Source: Nymphaea colorata
Lineage: Eukaryota > Streptophyta > Magnoliopsida > Nymphaeales > Nymphaeaceae
Length of the DNA: 64,000 bases
Reading direction: 5' to 3'
NCBI RefSeq assembly: GCF_008831285.2
Contig: NC_045145.1
Location: 3,698,723 to 3,762,722 of the forward strand
The notes beneath the pieces are model-generated. The model was not told where the DNA came from. It saw only the letters and a program-made list of their open reading frames with translations, and did no database searches. The translations under genes and the position numbers were made by a program. The first letter of the stretch is position 1; each line of letters opens with the position of its first letter. Positions 36,001 to 47,542 of this stretch are shown here, one piece after another.

Positions 36001-36700
36001 CATGCCTTGCCTTCGCTTGCACACTCTCCTCACTCACCAACTACCGCATCTTACCCAACTTCCTCAATTAGATAGGTAGGTTAACCAGTTTCTGCCCAAA
36101 AAGGTGGCCTGTGACGAAAGAACCAGCCATAGAATCTCCAACAGCCGCACAACGACTCATCCTTTCATGTCATTATATTATACAGAAGAAGAACAAGGTT
36201 CTATGGTAGAGAAAAGCATTTTGCTAGCTCTCACTTTCATGCAACTCTACAGGGCCCATATTCATGGTGGAAAGCACAATGATGGAGCAGAAAAACCAAA
36301 GGCTCGTGGCAGCCAGCCATCCTCCAACGGATCTATCGAAGGCTGTCAGTCTCACCCAAAGGTGAAAGAATTCATCCAGCCATCTTTCTCTTTCATCTTG
36401 CAGCTACTATTGACCCAAATCATGATATACAGCATACACACCTACCCATTAGCTTTCTTGACCCTAATGTTCATTGAACTACTCGTAACCCTATTGCCCA
36501 CCAAAAAGCAACCCAATACAGCCTTACCTATGAATTCAGTTGGACCAAAAAATGATGCATTTGAAAGAATCTATTTGGTATCCCAATTCGTTGATACATT
36601 GAAAGAATCTTTTTGGTATTCCAATATCAATAGGTTGTTTCATTCATGTATCTTTTAAAAGGAAAAAAAATCTCAGAGAGTTGTTTCATGCATTCGAAAG
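33001..36700. other. Unclassified region, possibly decayed retroelement
   Basis: Many short open frames, none matching a family I recognise. The longest, ending at 36658, opens with GTG at 36104 and lacks motifs. The composition differs from the AT-rich flanks, being more even and fairly free of microsatellites, which would fit an old noncoding retroelement. I see no LTR pair or domain that proves it. Confidence 0.3.
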
Positions 36701-39250
36701 AGAGTAATTGGGTCCTCCCAATCTCACGGTGGTGGAGGAACTGAATTGGAAAAAAGAGGGATTCTAGTTGTAAGATATCTAATGAAACATAGCTGGAATT
36801 GAGATCTCATTCACAGAAAAAGATATCAAATCACTTAGCAAGTTGTCTCGTGTATTCCATGCTCCTCGTACTCTAGTAGGAAATGTTTGGATTAAACGTG
36901 GACTATATAAAAAATGTGAAATTATATTGAAAAAATGATTAAATGATTATCAACTAAACGAATTAACTAATTTAACAAGTTAAAAGAAACAATATATACT
37001 TAACAGTCGAGTTCGAACTCAACACTGTATCATCGATTCAAATTCAAGCGAGCTCAACTTGAATTCAAATCCAGTTTAAGCGTCACTTTTTTAAGTCCCG
37101 TCGAACTTGAGCTGATTCAACTCGACTCGATTCCACAGTCCTTGGGTCTGAGATCTTCTATCTGCGTTAGGCTTGATGCGAAGAGCCCAAAAATCCATCA
37201 TGCCATTATCTCCGCTCTGCATTGGGTTAAAGAAGAGTCGTCCTCGCCTGATTTAAATATCTCAAAGCCCGTTTGAAAAGGCGGAACTCTACTGTAGAGG
37301 TGGAATGCATGTTCATGCTTGTAAGTAATAACACATTGCACCAAACATGCTATTTTTTTAGTCCACGAAAATTTTGTGTGGACAAATATGCTCTTGTTTA
37401 GATAGAATAAAAGAAATATGTTTTACAGATGAAAAAAAATTGGAAAAGGTGAAAAGACTCAAAAAGACACCGCTTTTTCTGTAATTTCAAAATGCCCCCT
37501 TTTTCTTTCTCTTTCTACTTTTATCTAGATGTCACGCCTTTCCACCTTTCCAAGTAAAATAAGCAAAAAAAAATTGGAACTGCCTTGTCCTTCACTTGAG
37601 GCAACACAGTGTAGCCCTAAATGTTGGTAAGATGGATAACCTTTAAATGACATTTTCTCGCACGTCCAATCGAACCGTTTCGAAAAAAAAGAAGAACAGA
37701 AATGGGAAAAAATATAATCTCTGATTAAGGAATAAATCATGTGGAGGACATCTGATCGGATACAGATTCAGATCAGATTTAGTTTTAAGTAATTACTCAT
37801 ATTCAATGCTCTTACCTTTTGAAAATCTTTGGATACAGTTTAAAATTTGGATTCGGATTGTGAAACCAGATCTTGGATTCAGATTCTGATATTTCTTCAT
37901 TGGTACTAAAATTTGAATTCGAATATGACTATGTGAATACCTAAAGAAGCGGATATGGTTAAGAATATATCCACTTTAAATCTAATTCGTTGACATCCCT
38001 CCTTGCAAAGAACATTGCTTAGACAGAAAAGGAAAGACTTAACTTAGCTTCAAAAGCATAATGGCCACTAAAATATAACTGGTATTGTCACACACTCTGT
38101 CTGCCCATCAAACGGGCAAACTTTGCTAAGCCCGTTGGGGAGAGAGTGAAATAATTGCCAAACCAAAACCATGTCATGCATTTGCAAGCTCAGATTTTTA
38201 AAGATCATCCATCTTTGTATTAAATATAAAGCTTGTTAAAGTGAAACCATTCTTGAGAAGCTTTCAAAGTGCACGATAGATTTGATTTACCATCTTCGTA
38301 TGCTTTGAACTGTATAAATAAATTTCATGCTGCAGGTTGACAAGCTAAAAAAAACCATAAATTAATGCCATTTGATATTCATCTCATGAAAAATTTTCAT
38401 TTTCACAAGCATTAGAATTGATATGCTCTATGGGATTGGCTCCAGTAATTAATTTTGATTGGTATTCTGAAGTTGAACTAGGGCTCAAAAATCTAGGAAA
38501 CTTTAATCCATGATGTTTTTGCCCAGTCTTGGTATTTTTATTCCAGCATTAGAATTCCACCTAAACAGCTGGAATTCTTGAGGAAGAGAGGGAGAGAGAC
38601 ATTAGAGAGATGTGATCAAACGTGGCTTAAGTGATAGAAAAATCCAAATCTTGGAGCTCAAAGAAATAATATATTGTATAGTGGTCAAGTATTAAGCAGA
38701 ATATGGACGAATCGTTAATGCTACAGCCAAACACGCAAAGGATGCTTCAATCTCTTTGCGTAAATTAAATGATATTTTCATCATTAATCATATTTTTATC
38801 ATTAATCATACTGACGTACCAAAATTTTATGGCCAACATATGCGTCGCACACAACTCAGGCTGCCAAATGTTAGGGGCAAGCTGCCAAATGTTAGGGGCA
38901 ATCAAACTAAATTGTCTAGGGTAAGGGAATCCTTCAAATCCCGTGGCTTCACTAAACCAATGGCCGTGATTTTCTGATTTTCCATTCAAGCACAAGCTTA
39001 GAAAGGAGTTTGGCTTGATCAGTGACGCAAAGAAAAGAATCTCCAACTGAAACTTGCGCACATATTCGTGGTCGGCTGCAACGCTCAAGATAAGGTTGAT
39101 ATCTGCGGAAAAGGATAGAAACAACGAACCGAATGAGCATATTTTCAAATCAAAAGATATTGTACAACCAGAAAACAATCATCTAAGAAGCAGTAAACAA
39201 GAAAATAAGTAGCTATAAATGAGACAGTCGATGGAAGAATTGGTATTTCG
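36701..39250. other. Intergenic, no gene seen
   Basis: AT-rich. The only local structure noted is a 20-bp tandem doubling, CTGCCAAATGTTAGGGGCAA (about 38861 and 38881), and a repeated ATCATTAATCATA (about 38780 and 38798). Confidence 0.6.
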
Positions 39251-40970
39251 AGCAGCCACCATAGATATAGGTCTCACAACATGGTGTCCTTCTCTTCTTC
39301 TTCTTCTTTCAGCCCCTACTTTGGTCGTTCTATTGAAAAGAAAAGGTTATCAGACCTCCAGGTAATCAGACGCTCACGCGGCAAAATGGCGCCAGATTTC
39401 TCAACCGAGATGTGATAAAGAATGACCAACCGATGCAGAAACCAGAAGCGGTAGCAGCGCAAATCAGATCATCCGTGTGCTTAGATACCAAAAACGATCA
39501 TGAAACCAAAGGGAAGAAGACATTAACTCTTGTAGTTTCTTGGTCATCGATGATTTATGCGCAGGATTTTGTTAATCATTTGGCCAACATGATTTATTTC
39601 TTACCATTAAAGATCCGTTTTCTTTTAAGGAAGCCAGTGGAGCATAAAGTTTCTTTGATTGTAAACTTGGATCAGTGGCCAGCGGTGCGTCTGTTTCAGA
39701 CCATCGGATCATCTTGACTGTAAACTTGACGATGGGAAGCAAACGGGGAAAGCGAGAGAGAGAAAGATAGAGAAATGCTGGATGATCAATCCCTCCACTG
39801 TATATTCCAGGGTCCTTCGACCATGGGGTCTCCGGAATGCACAGGCGCAGAGCCGAGTTGCCTCACCATGATTCCGGTGGTCACCATGAATCCGGTGGTC
39901 TATAAACGCAGGAGAGAGAGCTGCACCAGAGTGGCAGAGCCACCATAGATATAGGTTTCACAACCTCCTTCTCCTCCTCCTCCTCTTCTTCTTTCTCAGC
40001 CCCTTCTTTGGTCATTCTATTGAAGAGAAAAGGTTATCCGACCACTCCAGGTAATCAGACGCTCACGCAGCCAAATGGCGCCAGATTTCTCAACCGAGAA
40101 GTGATAAAGAAAGACCAACCGATGCAGAAACCAGAAGCGGTAGCAGCGCAAATCAGATCCTCCATGTGCTTAGATACCAAGAACGTCATGAAACCAACGG
40201 GAAGAATATATCTACTCTCGTAGTTTCTTGGTTATCGATGATTTATGCGCATGATTTTGTTATTCATTTTGCCACCATGATTTTTTTCTTTCAATTAAAG
40301 ATCCCTTTTCTTTTACTGAAGTCGGTAGAGCATAAAGTTTCTTGGATTGTAAACTTGGATCAGTGGGCAGGGAGTGCGCCTGTTTCAGACCATCGGATCA
40401 TCTTGATTGTAAACTTGACGATGGGAAGCAAAAGGGAAAAGCGATCTCAGGAATGCTGGACGATCAATCCCTTCACTGTATATTCCAGGGTCCTTCGGCC
40501 ATGGGGTCTCAGGAATGCGCAGGCGTAGAGCCCGAGTTGCCTCACCATGATTCCGGTGGTCTGTAAACGCCGGACAGAGCTGCACCATGATTCCGATGGT
40601 CTGTATATTCTTGCGTTACCAGCAGTTCTTAAGGAGCATCATCTGTCGATGAAACAGCCATTTGAACCACAGCCCTGGTTGGGCAGGCGTCCGACTTAAG
40701 CAAAAACCATGACAAACACCGGCTGTAGATCAGACTCGTGCTGATGCAGAAGACACCACAAGTGGGCCGAATCCCGGCTCGCCACTCCGCTTGGTTGGAC
40801 TGGGGTCAGACTTTGGCTCAAGTTTGGCAGGAAGCTCTCCTTCATCTACAGCAGAACAGAAAGATGGTGCTTAGATACAATGAATTTCAGATGATATTGG
40901 TTAGATTCTTATGCTCCACTGTAACTTGTTTGGATCAGAGGACTTCATGGTTCCCATGCTTGGTTTAACA
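39251..40970 (+). pseudogene. Scrambled relic of the NAC-like gene
   Basis: Two tandem units of about 690 bp (39251-39940 and 39941-40600) each contain an antisense-oriented piece followed by a sense piece. The antisense pieces (about 39325-39770 and 40010-40440) resemble the + strand of 43480-43960, the start of NAC exon 2 plus the intron. The sense pieces (about 39800-39870 and 40490-40560) resemble the region coding AMGSPESVEPSF. After the second unit, 40620-40970 runs on in sense as the exon 2 end (KEHHL.., PWLG.., ..SSTAEQKD) and 3' flank. Frames are broken throughout. Confidence 0.75.
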
Positions 40971-42403
40971 ATCACCTGGTTGGTGTGTACATATGCTTCA
41001 TCTTTAAATGTTAGTGCCAAAATTAAGAAGTTTCATTTTGTTTCAAGTGATATATATATATATGTGTGTGTGTGTGTGTATATAGCGAAAAAGGGAGAGA
41101 TTGGTAAATACTTGACCATTTAGGCAAGACACAGCAACTAGACCTACCAAAAATAATTATTAAATCTTTTCTTGCAATCTAACCTTATGATATGACCTCA
41201 AGAGTGATTTAATGGGGAACATGTATTAAGTTAAGTCATTTTACATTTTAATCATGTTTTTTTAATAGTCAAAAAATGAATAGGCATTCTTATGGCTTCA
41301 ACTTTTTATAGTAGGAAAAATCAGCGTTTTTTTACAAAGATAACTGAATTAAAACATGATTACATTGGTTGCTGCTTATGAATACGTTAGGATGTTCATA
41401 ATTTGTTTATAATATTTTTAATATAAAATTGAGAAGTATGGTTTCATCTCTTACGTAGCCTAGTATCACACACGGACATGTATATATAGGGGTGAATTAG
41501 TTCAGTATGTACAAGCTAATAGCTTTATTTAACGGAAAAGCTGAACAACCAGATGGTGTTTGATAACTTCAGTTAAGGCTGATCTGAAATTCATGCTGCA
41601 TGAGTCTCGTTGTTTATAGTTTTGAACAAATAGTGGATCACATGGATCGTCACATTTGTATAATTGTGTTCATTTTGTATTTCCTAGTACTGTTATTCGA
41701 CAAAGGCTTACATATTTTTTCACAGATATTGTTAAATTGTTCATTTGCTTGTGCAAACGACATTTCAAACACAAAGGAAAAATATTAGTCATTTGTAGCT
41801 TTTACTAGAGGAAGACTTGATCAGGGTGCATTTGGAATTGATAAATAGTTAGTAGCCCATTAATGACCAGTTTGGATCTTAAATCTACAAATTTGAGAAT
41901 TCATGCAATCCACTATTTGCCGGATGCGGCATGAATCTCGGATCAGCATCATATCCGAGTCTGAGGCTATCAAACACGACCTGGTTGTTCCACTTTCATT
42001 AGAAGTTAGCAGCGATTTTACTTACTAAACTAATTTTGTTATTTAAATAGTTCAAGAATAATCTGATTATCCCGGCATATATTTTAATTTAAATGGTTCT
42101 CTCTCTCTCTCTCTCTCTTTCAATATATACATATAATTCGACAGGATTTGAAAATAAATGTTCTAACTTTTTGAGGGGATTGAAATAAGAGGCTTAATTG
42201 ACTGATTTATTGGCTGACTAATCCTGATTTAACGATCAAAAGAGTTTGGAAACTGTTGTTGAGGACGACGTGAGCTACCATTCAACAATCACAATATTAA
42301 GAAATCAGTTTATTATGCATGAGTTTATTTTCTCCCAAAAGTGTATCTTCTGAACCAAAAATTTTTGCCTTGGTTGACAGTGGGTTTCATGAAAAAAAAA
42401 ATC

Positions 42404-42446
<43 letters not shown>

Positions 42447-42590
42447 GAGCAGGATGACAATGATCATAAAGTGAATTCATGACTAGTAAAAGAAGGTGCT
42501 TGTCTGTAAATTGTGATGGCTTGAAACAAAATCAAACTTCTTTAATTTGGCTCTAACATCTCATGATGAAAAACAAGTAGATCGTTAAGC
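40971..42590. other. Intergenic between NAC relic and NAC gene
   Basis: No gene. Microsatellites are present at about 41050-41082 (AT then TG), 42098-42120 (CT) and 42405-42446 (AT then GT). Confidence 0.65.
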
Positions 42591-42678
42591 CAAGCATGGA
42601 AATCATGAAGTCCTCTGATCGAAACAAGTTGCACTGGAGCATAAGAGTCTAACCAATATCATCTGAAATTCATTGTAT

Positions 42679-44144
42679 CTAAGTATCATCTTTCTGTTCT
42701 GCTGTAGATGAAGTAGAGCTCCCTGCAAAACTTGTCCCCTTGGCTGACCCCATTTCAACCAAGTCGTGTGGCGAGCTTGGATTTGGCACACTTATGGTGC
42801 ACTCTGGATCATCACGAGTGTGCAGCCGAGGGTTTGTGTTGGTTTTACTCTTAGTCGGAGGCTGGCCCAACCAGGGCAGTGGTTCAAGCCGCAGGTCCGT
42901 CCACAGATGATGCTCCTTGATAACCGGTAATTCGGTGGCGCCGCCACACTCGCCGGCTGGTACAGCTCGGTCCGGCGTGTACGGGACACAGGACTCACGA
43001 GGCCGCCAGGCACCTGTTGTGTTCGTGCTGAAACTCGGTTCTACGCTCTCTGGAGAACCCATGGCCGAGGGCTCTGTCTCAATCTGCTCATCATAATCCT
43101 CCGCCGGATCTTTCCAGTCTAAAAGATCGTCCGACGTAATATCCGGCGAAGATATCGACTGCCCCGCATGACTTGGGGTTGCAGCACTTGCTTCCTGTTG
43201 GATTCCACCACCTTCCGCTTCATCGTCTTCCTGCTTTGCAGCTTCTTCTTCAAAAATCTTGCAGAGTACATAGTTATGGGGCGCGTTGTCCTCGATCGTC
43301 TTCTTGGCAGTGCTCGTCTCAGCATGTTGAGAATCAATGAGTCGGTATTCGTGCATGGTCCAGTTACGGTAGCGTCGGCTCCTTCTCTCGCCGATCTTGT
43401 GGCCTTGTTCGTCAACAATGTCTTCTTGGGGAGCGCTCATCATCCAAAAGCCGTCACCAACTGGTCGATCTGAGGGAATCGGCCCGCTCCCCGGTGGTCT
43501 ATCAATTGGAGAGAAGAAGTACCAGACCTCCTTCTGATTGGGTGTTTTCACTGTAATCAAACGCTTACACATCAACGTGCGAATTTCCATTGCTTAGATA
43601 TCAAGAACGACGAACAGATGCAGAAATCAACCAGAAAATGTAGCTGTGTAGAACTGTTTATTAGGCGTTAGATGTCAAGAACGGTGAAATTAAACCATTG
43701 GCGCCGGAGAAGAGAATGAATTTCTTGTTATCAATGGATTAAGCAAGCGAATTCGTTTATTTTGCCGTGATTTGTTACAACTAATTAACATCAGTCTTCT
43801 TTGCAACGAAGTCAGTGGAGCATGAAGATTCTTCGAATCGACTAACTCAATGACAATTCAGAGAAAGTACAGGTTTACAAAGCATGTTTTATCCGTCTTG
43901 CCTAACTTGATGACCATGGTAAGCAAATTAGTTAACTTAGAGAGTGAGAGGGAGAACCTCGAATGAAGGTATCTGGATCGATGGAGAACATGTCGACGGT
44001 GGGGATGAGGTCGCCGTACTCGGAGTGCAGGCCGTCTGGATCATACACTTTCTTCCGGAGGTAGTAAATCAAGAGACGATCTGCATCGTCGAAGTCGAAC
44101 CTTGCTACCCTTTTTGTTTTGCGGGGCTGCCTTGGTTTCCCCAT
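42679..44144 (-). CDS. Divergent NAC-domain protein, two exons
   Basis: NAC proteins are plant transcription factors. Exon 1 is 44144-43958 and exon 2 43550-42679, with GT..AG borders (GAG|GTTCTC and TTACAG|TG) and a phase-1 junction giving ..TFIRV-KTPNQKEVWYFF. The total is 1059 nt, 352 residues. The NAC fold is traceable at residues 13-162: DADRLLIYYLRKKV (A), LIPTVDMFSIDP (B), VWYFFSPIDR (C), NWTMHEYRL (D) and NYVLCKIFEE (E). The main DNA-contact motif WKATG is replaced by WMMSA (98-102), and the N-terminal GFRFHPTDEE motif is poorly kept. The C-terminus is acidic and Ser/Pro-rich, as in activation tails. The exon 1 ATG is 44144; the reading frame is open upstream only via GTG. A broken relative lies at 39251-40970. 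Confidence 0.82.
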
Positions 44145-44164
44145 CCTCACAGCACAGCCAACTG

Positions 44165-46530
44165 AGAAAGAAGCCCAAGAACGTCAAGATTCAGCCAAAA
44201 CAAGAGATTCGGAAGAGAAATGCTCAGAATGCACGAGAATGTTACATGAGGCGGACTTCAAGTGTCAACGTCCTGGGCTTTGAACCCAGGGCAGTATGAG
44301 GGAGCAGAATTATGGTTTTAAAATTTTGATAAAAGTTAAAATATTATTTTTTTAATTTTTATAATAAAAATTTATGTCTAATTTGTTTGGGAGGGGGCCA
44401 GGATCCTGCCTGCACCTAATGACTCTCCAAATCTGTCGGATATATGAATCGGATGAATGTCCAATTACATGCAAATGTTAGATATCGGTTTTGGATCTTA
44501 TGAATCACATCCAAGACATCCGACCAAACCATTTGGAAAAAATTGAACATAAAAAAATTTGATATCATGATTAAGAAATCAGATCAGATACAAAAAAAAA
44601 ATGACATATGATCGAATTCTATATAAATGGTTGAACTTGAAAAGCCTAGCTCTATCCCAAATTGATGTAAATAGATTGTGATCATTAGATCTTAGTCTTG
44701 TAGGTTTGAACAACTAAAGTAGGAACTTAATTGAAAAAACGGGAAACACTAACAAACAACTTAGATTTTCATTTAGATCCAATATGTCGCTTGGAAGGGT
44801 AAAAATGTCATTTAATCATTATGAAAATGTGTTTCTAAAGAGCAAACTTTCGAGAGAGGTCTACGTTGTTCTATCGATAGTTAATGACTAAAATACCCTT
44901 AGTTCACACGAAAAAAAAAAAAAGCTAGAAAGACATTTTTTTTAATAAATTACCAAAATATTCTTTCCTCCTTACTTACTGTTCAAACTTTCTTTCATTT
45001 AAATGTGCTTCAGCTTATTTTTCACTGCAATAGTTCGTTCGGGTCAGACTGTCCATAAATGTGAGAAACAAATAGGAAGAAAGCCGGTCACCTTATCTCA
45101 GTCCTCTTGTTCTCAAACTAGGCCCTTTCCTTCCCATTAATAAGTAGTCGCAGCTAACATTTTTTATTTTATTTTATAGGTTGAGGAAGATTCATTTTAA
45201 ATTAGGTACTGCATATGGAATGTCATAATAAAGTACCTCTCTTTTTATTTGATAGGTTTTCATAAGAAGCATGAATTACAAAAACATGTTTTTTTTAATT
45301 TTATAAAGAAAAATAGGCATGAAAATAAACATTTTTCTTTTGTTTTCCCGTGCATTAGTGTTTCTCATTTGTATCTTTATCTCACATTGTTTTGGCAGCT
45401 ATTTCATGTCGTGGATTTGGGAGCTAGTGAGGCTAAAACCTGGTTTATTTTGAAAATTTTAGTTTTATATCTAAAATTGTACGAAATTAAGGGGCTTATA
45501 AGAGGGCTACATAACAACTTACTTGAACTAGACTTTTGAATAAGTCCTTAGGAAAATTTGGTTTTATGAAAATCAAGTTTTATGAATACTTGATTAAAAA
45601 CTTAGTTTTTAAAACTTGAACCAAATGTTTCGATGAAAAGAGAAAGAACGTGACAGAGTCTACACTTCAACTGACATTGCATGTTCATCTTTTTCTAAAG
45701 TTTTTACCTTTCTTGAGCTTTTCTCTCAAAAAGAGCATCTATTCTCATTCTCGCATGTTTATTTGGAGGTTGTTTGGCACTGGAAACAAATCGTCAAATC
45801 GTTATTATTCAACAAAAAAGATTAAAGCAGATTCATAAAACCCTTTACATAGTGTTCCATGAATCTATCCCTAATTTTTAGATAGAAATTAAAGCAGATT
45901 CATAAAACCCTTTACATAGACAGTAACAATATGATATGCGTGTCAAATGACCCCTTGAAGCGAGGGACAATGGCATTACCACATATAAGCTTGTGGAAGG
46001 TTTGGAGGGGCACATGCCTCTCCAAGTTACCAAAATTTTATTTTGCAACTTTATCTATATACACATGAGTAACAGTAACTTGTTTCATCTACAAATTGAC
46101 TTATATATTTATGCTCCCCATCACTTCAATTTCTGGCTCTACCTGTCTACCATTATTTGAGGTAAATTGTTTCATAAGCAAGCTTTACTTTGATGAGTTC
46201 TTGTTGGCACGTTGTGCTTAAGCTCTTTTGTAACTTTTCTTGGAACAATCGCAAACAGTGACGTCAAAAAGTGAATGGGATCAATTAGCTAGACTGCCGA
46301 TTTAATGATGGATTGAATTTAATTGAATCAATTAGGAATCAACATAAAACTTTAATACATATGTTTCTAGAAAAGAAAAGTATATAAGCTACGTATATTT
46401 CTAGAAAAGAATATATAAGAATAATACAAAGGGAAAAAAATTAGAAAATCTTAAAAAAATAATGAAAATGAATAATAGACAGGTTGAACCCTTAAATGAG
46501 GTCGACTTGTCACTTACAACTCGTTACAAT
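44165..46530. other. Intergenic, no gene seen
   Basis: AT-rich. A short direct duplication (AAAGCAGATTCATAAAACCC, at about 45823 and 45891) is the only structure noticed. Confidence 0.6.
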
Positions 46531-46531
46531 A

Positions 46532-46605
<74 letters not shown>
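46531..46605. repeat. CT/AT compound microsatellite
   Basis: A CT run passes directly into about 25 AT units. Open frames across it are artefacts. Confidence 0.95.
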
Positions 46606-46606
<1 letters not shown>

Positions 46607-46972
46607 CCACCATGGTCTTTCCTCTTAAAAAAACAACCACCCTTTATAATGAATGTCAATGAGTTCTTTGTCCATCCACATGATCCCTACAGAAATTCAT
46701 GGCCTTCCACCCAATCGCCCGCCTCTCTTTCATGCTCGCACAGACGAATTTTCTTGGGCAATTAAGGGTGCCATTAAACAATGGAAGTGTAAAACCCAAG
46801 GAATCTGTTCGCAACGACCCTCATTTATTATCGGCTGTTTGACTTGAATAGATTTTTCTTCTCTGCGTCCGATCCTTACTCCCTCGTCGCCTCGCCTTCT
46901 TGCTAACGCAATGATGTGCTGTGCTCCTCTCTGCACCACTTTTTGGCAAGTGCTATCAGCAGAAGCAAATAT

Positions 46973-47308
46973 ATGACGGAAGAAGGGGAAGAAGTCAATT
47001 ACAATTTCTCTTGCCTTTCTCCCCGTCCTGAAAGCCTGCCCTCTTTCCTTCTCTGCAGTCTCTGCCGGAAAGGCTTGTCTCTTCTCTTGCTTGTTTTGCT
47101 CGCTGCCATTGTCGTATTAGATACATACTTTCAGCCCACCACGTTCTTTGCATCAAGGGGCAGACGCCTTTCCAACAACTTTCCAAGAAGAACCCCAATT
47201 TCTTCTGTTCTTGATCTTATTCAACCTGAAGCCCTGAAGCGATATCAAGATTCCCCATTTCTTAAGACAATGTTCAACGCCCAGGCCTCTTCTGACCATT
47301 TCCTCTGA
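46973..47308 (+). CDS. Possible small single-pass membrane protein, unrecognised
   Basis: An ATG at 46973 opens 111 codons: a polar N-terminus (MTEEGEEVNYNF), a hydrophobic helix of about 20 residues (GLSLLLLVLLAAIVVLDTYF), then a basic and polar C-terminus ending SSDHFL. Composition is closer to coding than the flanking DNA. I do not recognise it. It lies 235 bp upstream of GAE on the same strand, so it could instead be part of the GAE leader or a chance frame. Confidence 0.3.
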   Translation: MTEEGEEVNYNFSCLSPRPESLPSFLLCSLCRKGLSLLLLVLLAAIVVLDTYFQPTTFFASRGRRLSNNFPRRTPISSVLDLIQPEALKRYQDSPFLKTMFNAQASSDHFL

Positions 47309-47542
47309 TTCTCTCTCTCACTCTAGCTCTCGACCATTTCCGTGTAGGTCAAAACTATCATATTCCTAGTCATTTTGATAATATAGAAACCCATTTCAGA
47401 CGCCAACCTCGAATATCCCCATCGTTTTTTCTTGTGCACACAGGAAAAGTTCAGAAACTAGCAGGGGCATGTTTCTCCTTTCGCTCATCTTTCCCTATTC
47501 AATCCTTGAATAAGAGCAGATTTACGGAAACAAGAGGGAGAG

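Noticed and set aside
36104-36658. 184-codon open frame.
   Set aside because: It starts at GTG, has no recognised domain and sits in an unclassified, probably repeat-derived stretch. Not supported as a gene.
39412-40968. Several 70-120-codon frames on the plus strand.
   Set aside because: All fall in the scrambled NAC relic and come from antisense or shifted pieces of that gene.
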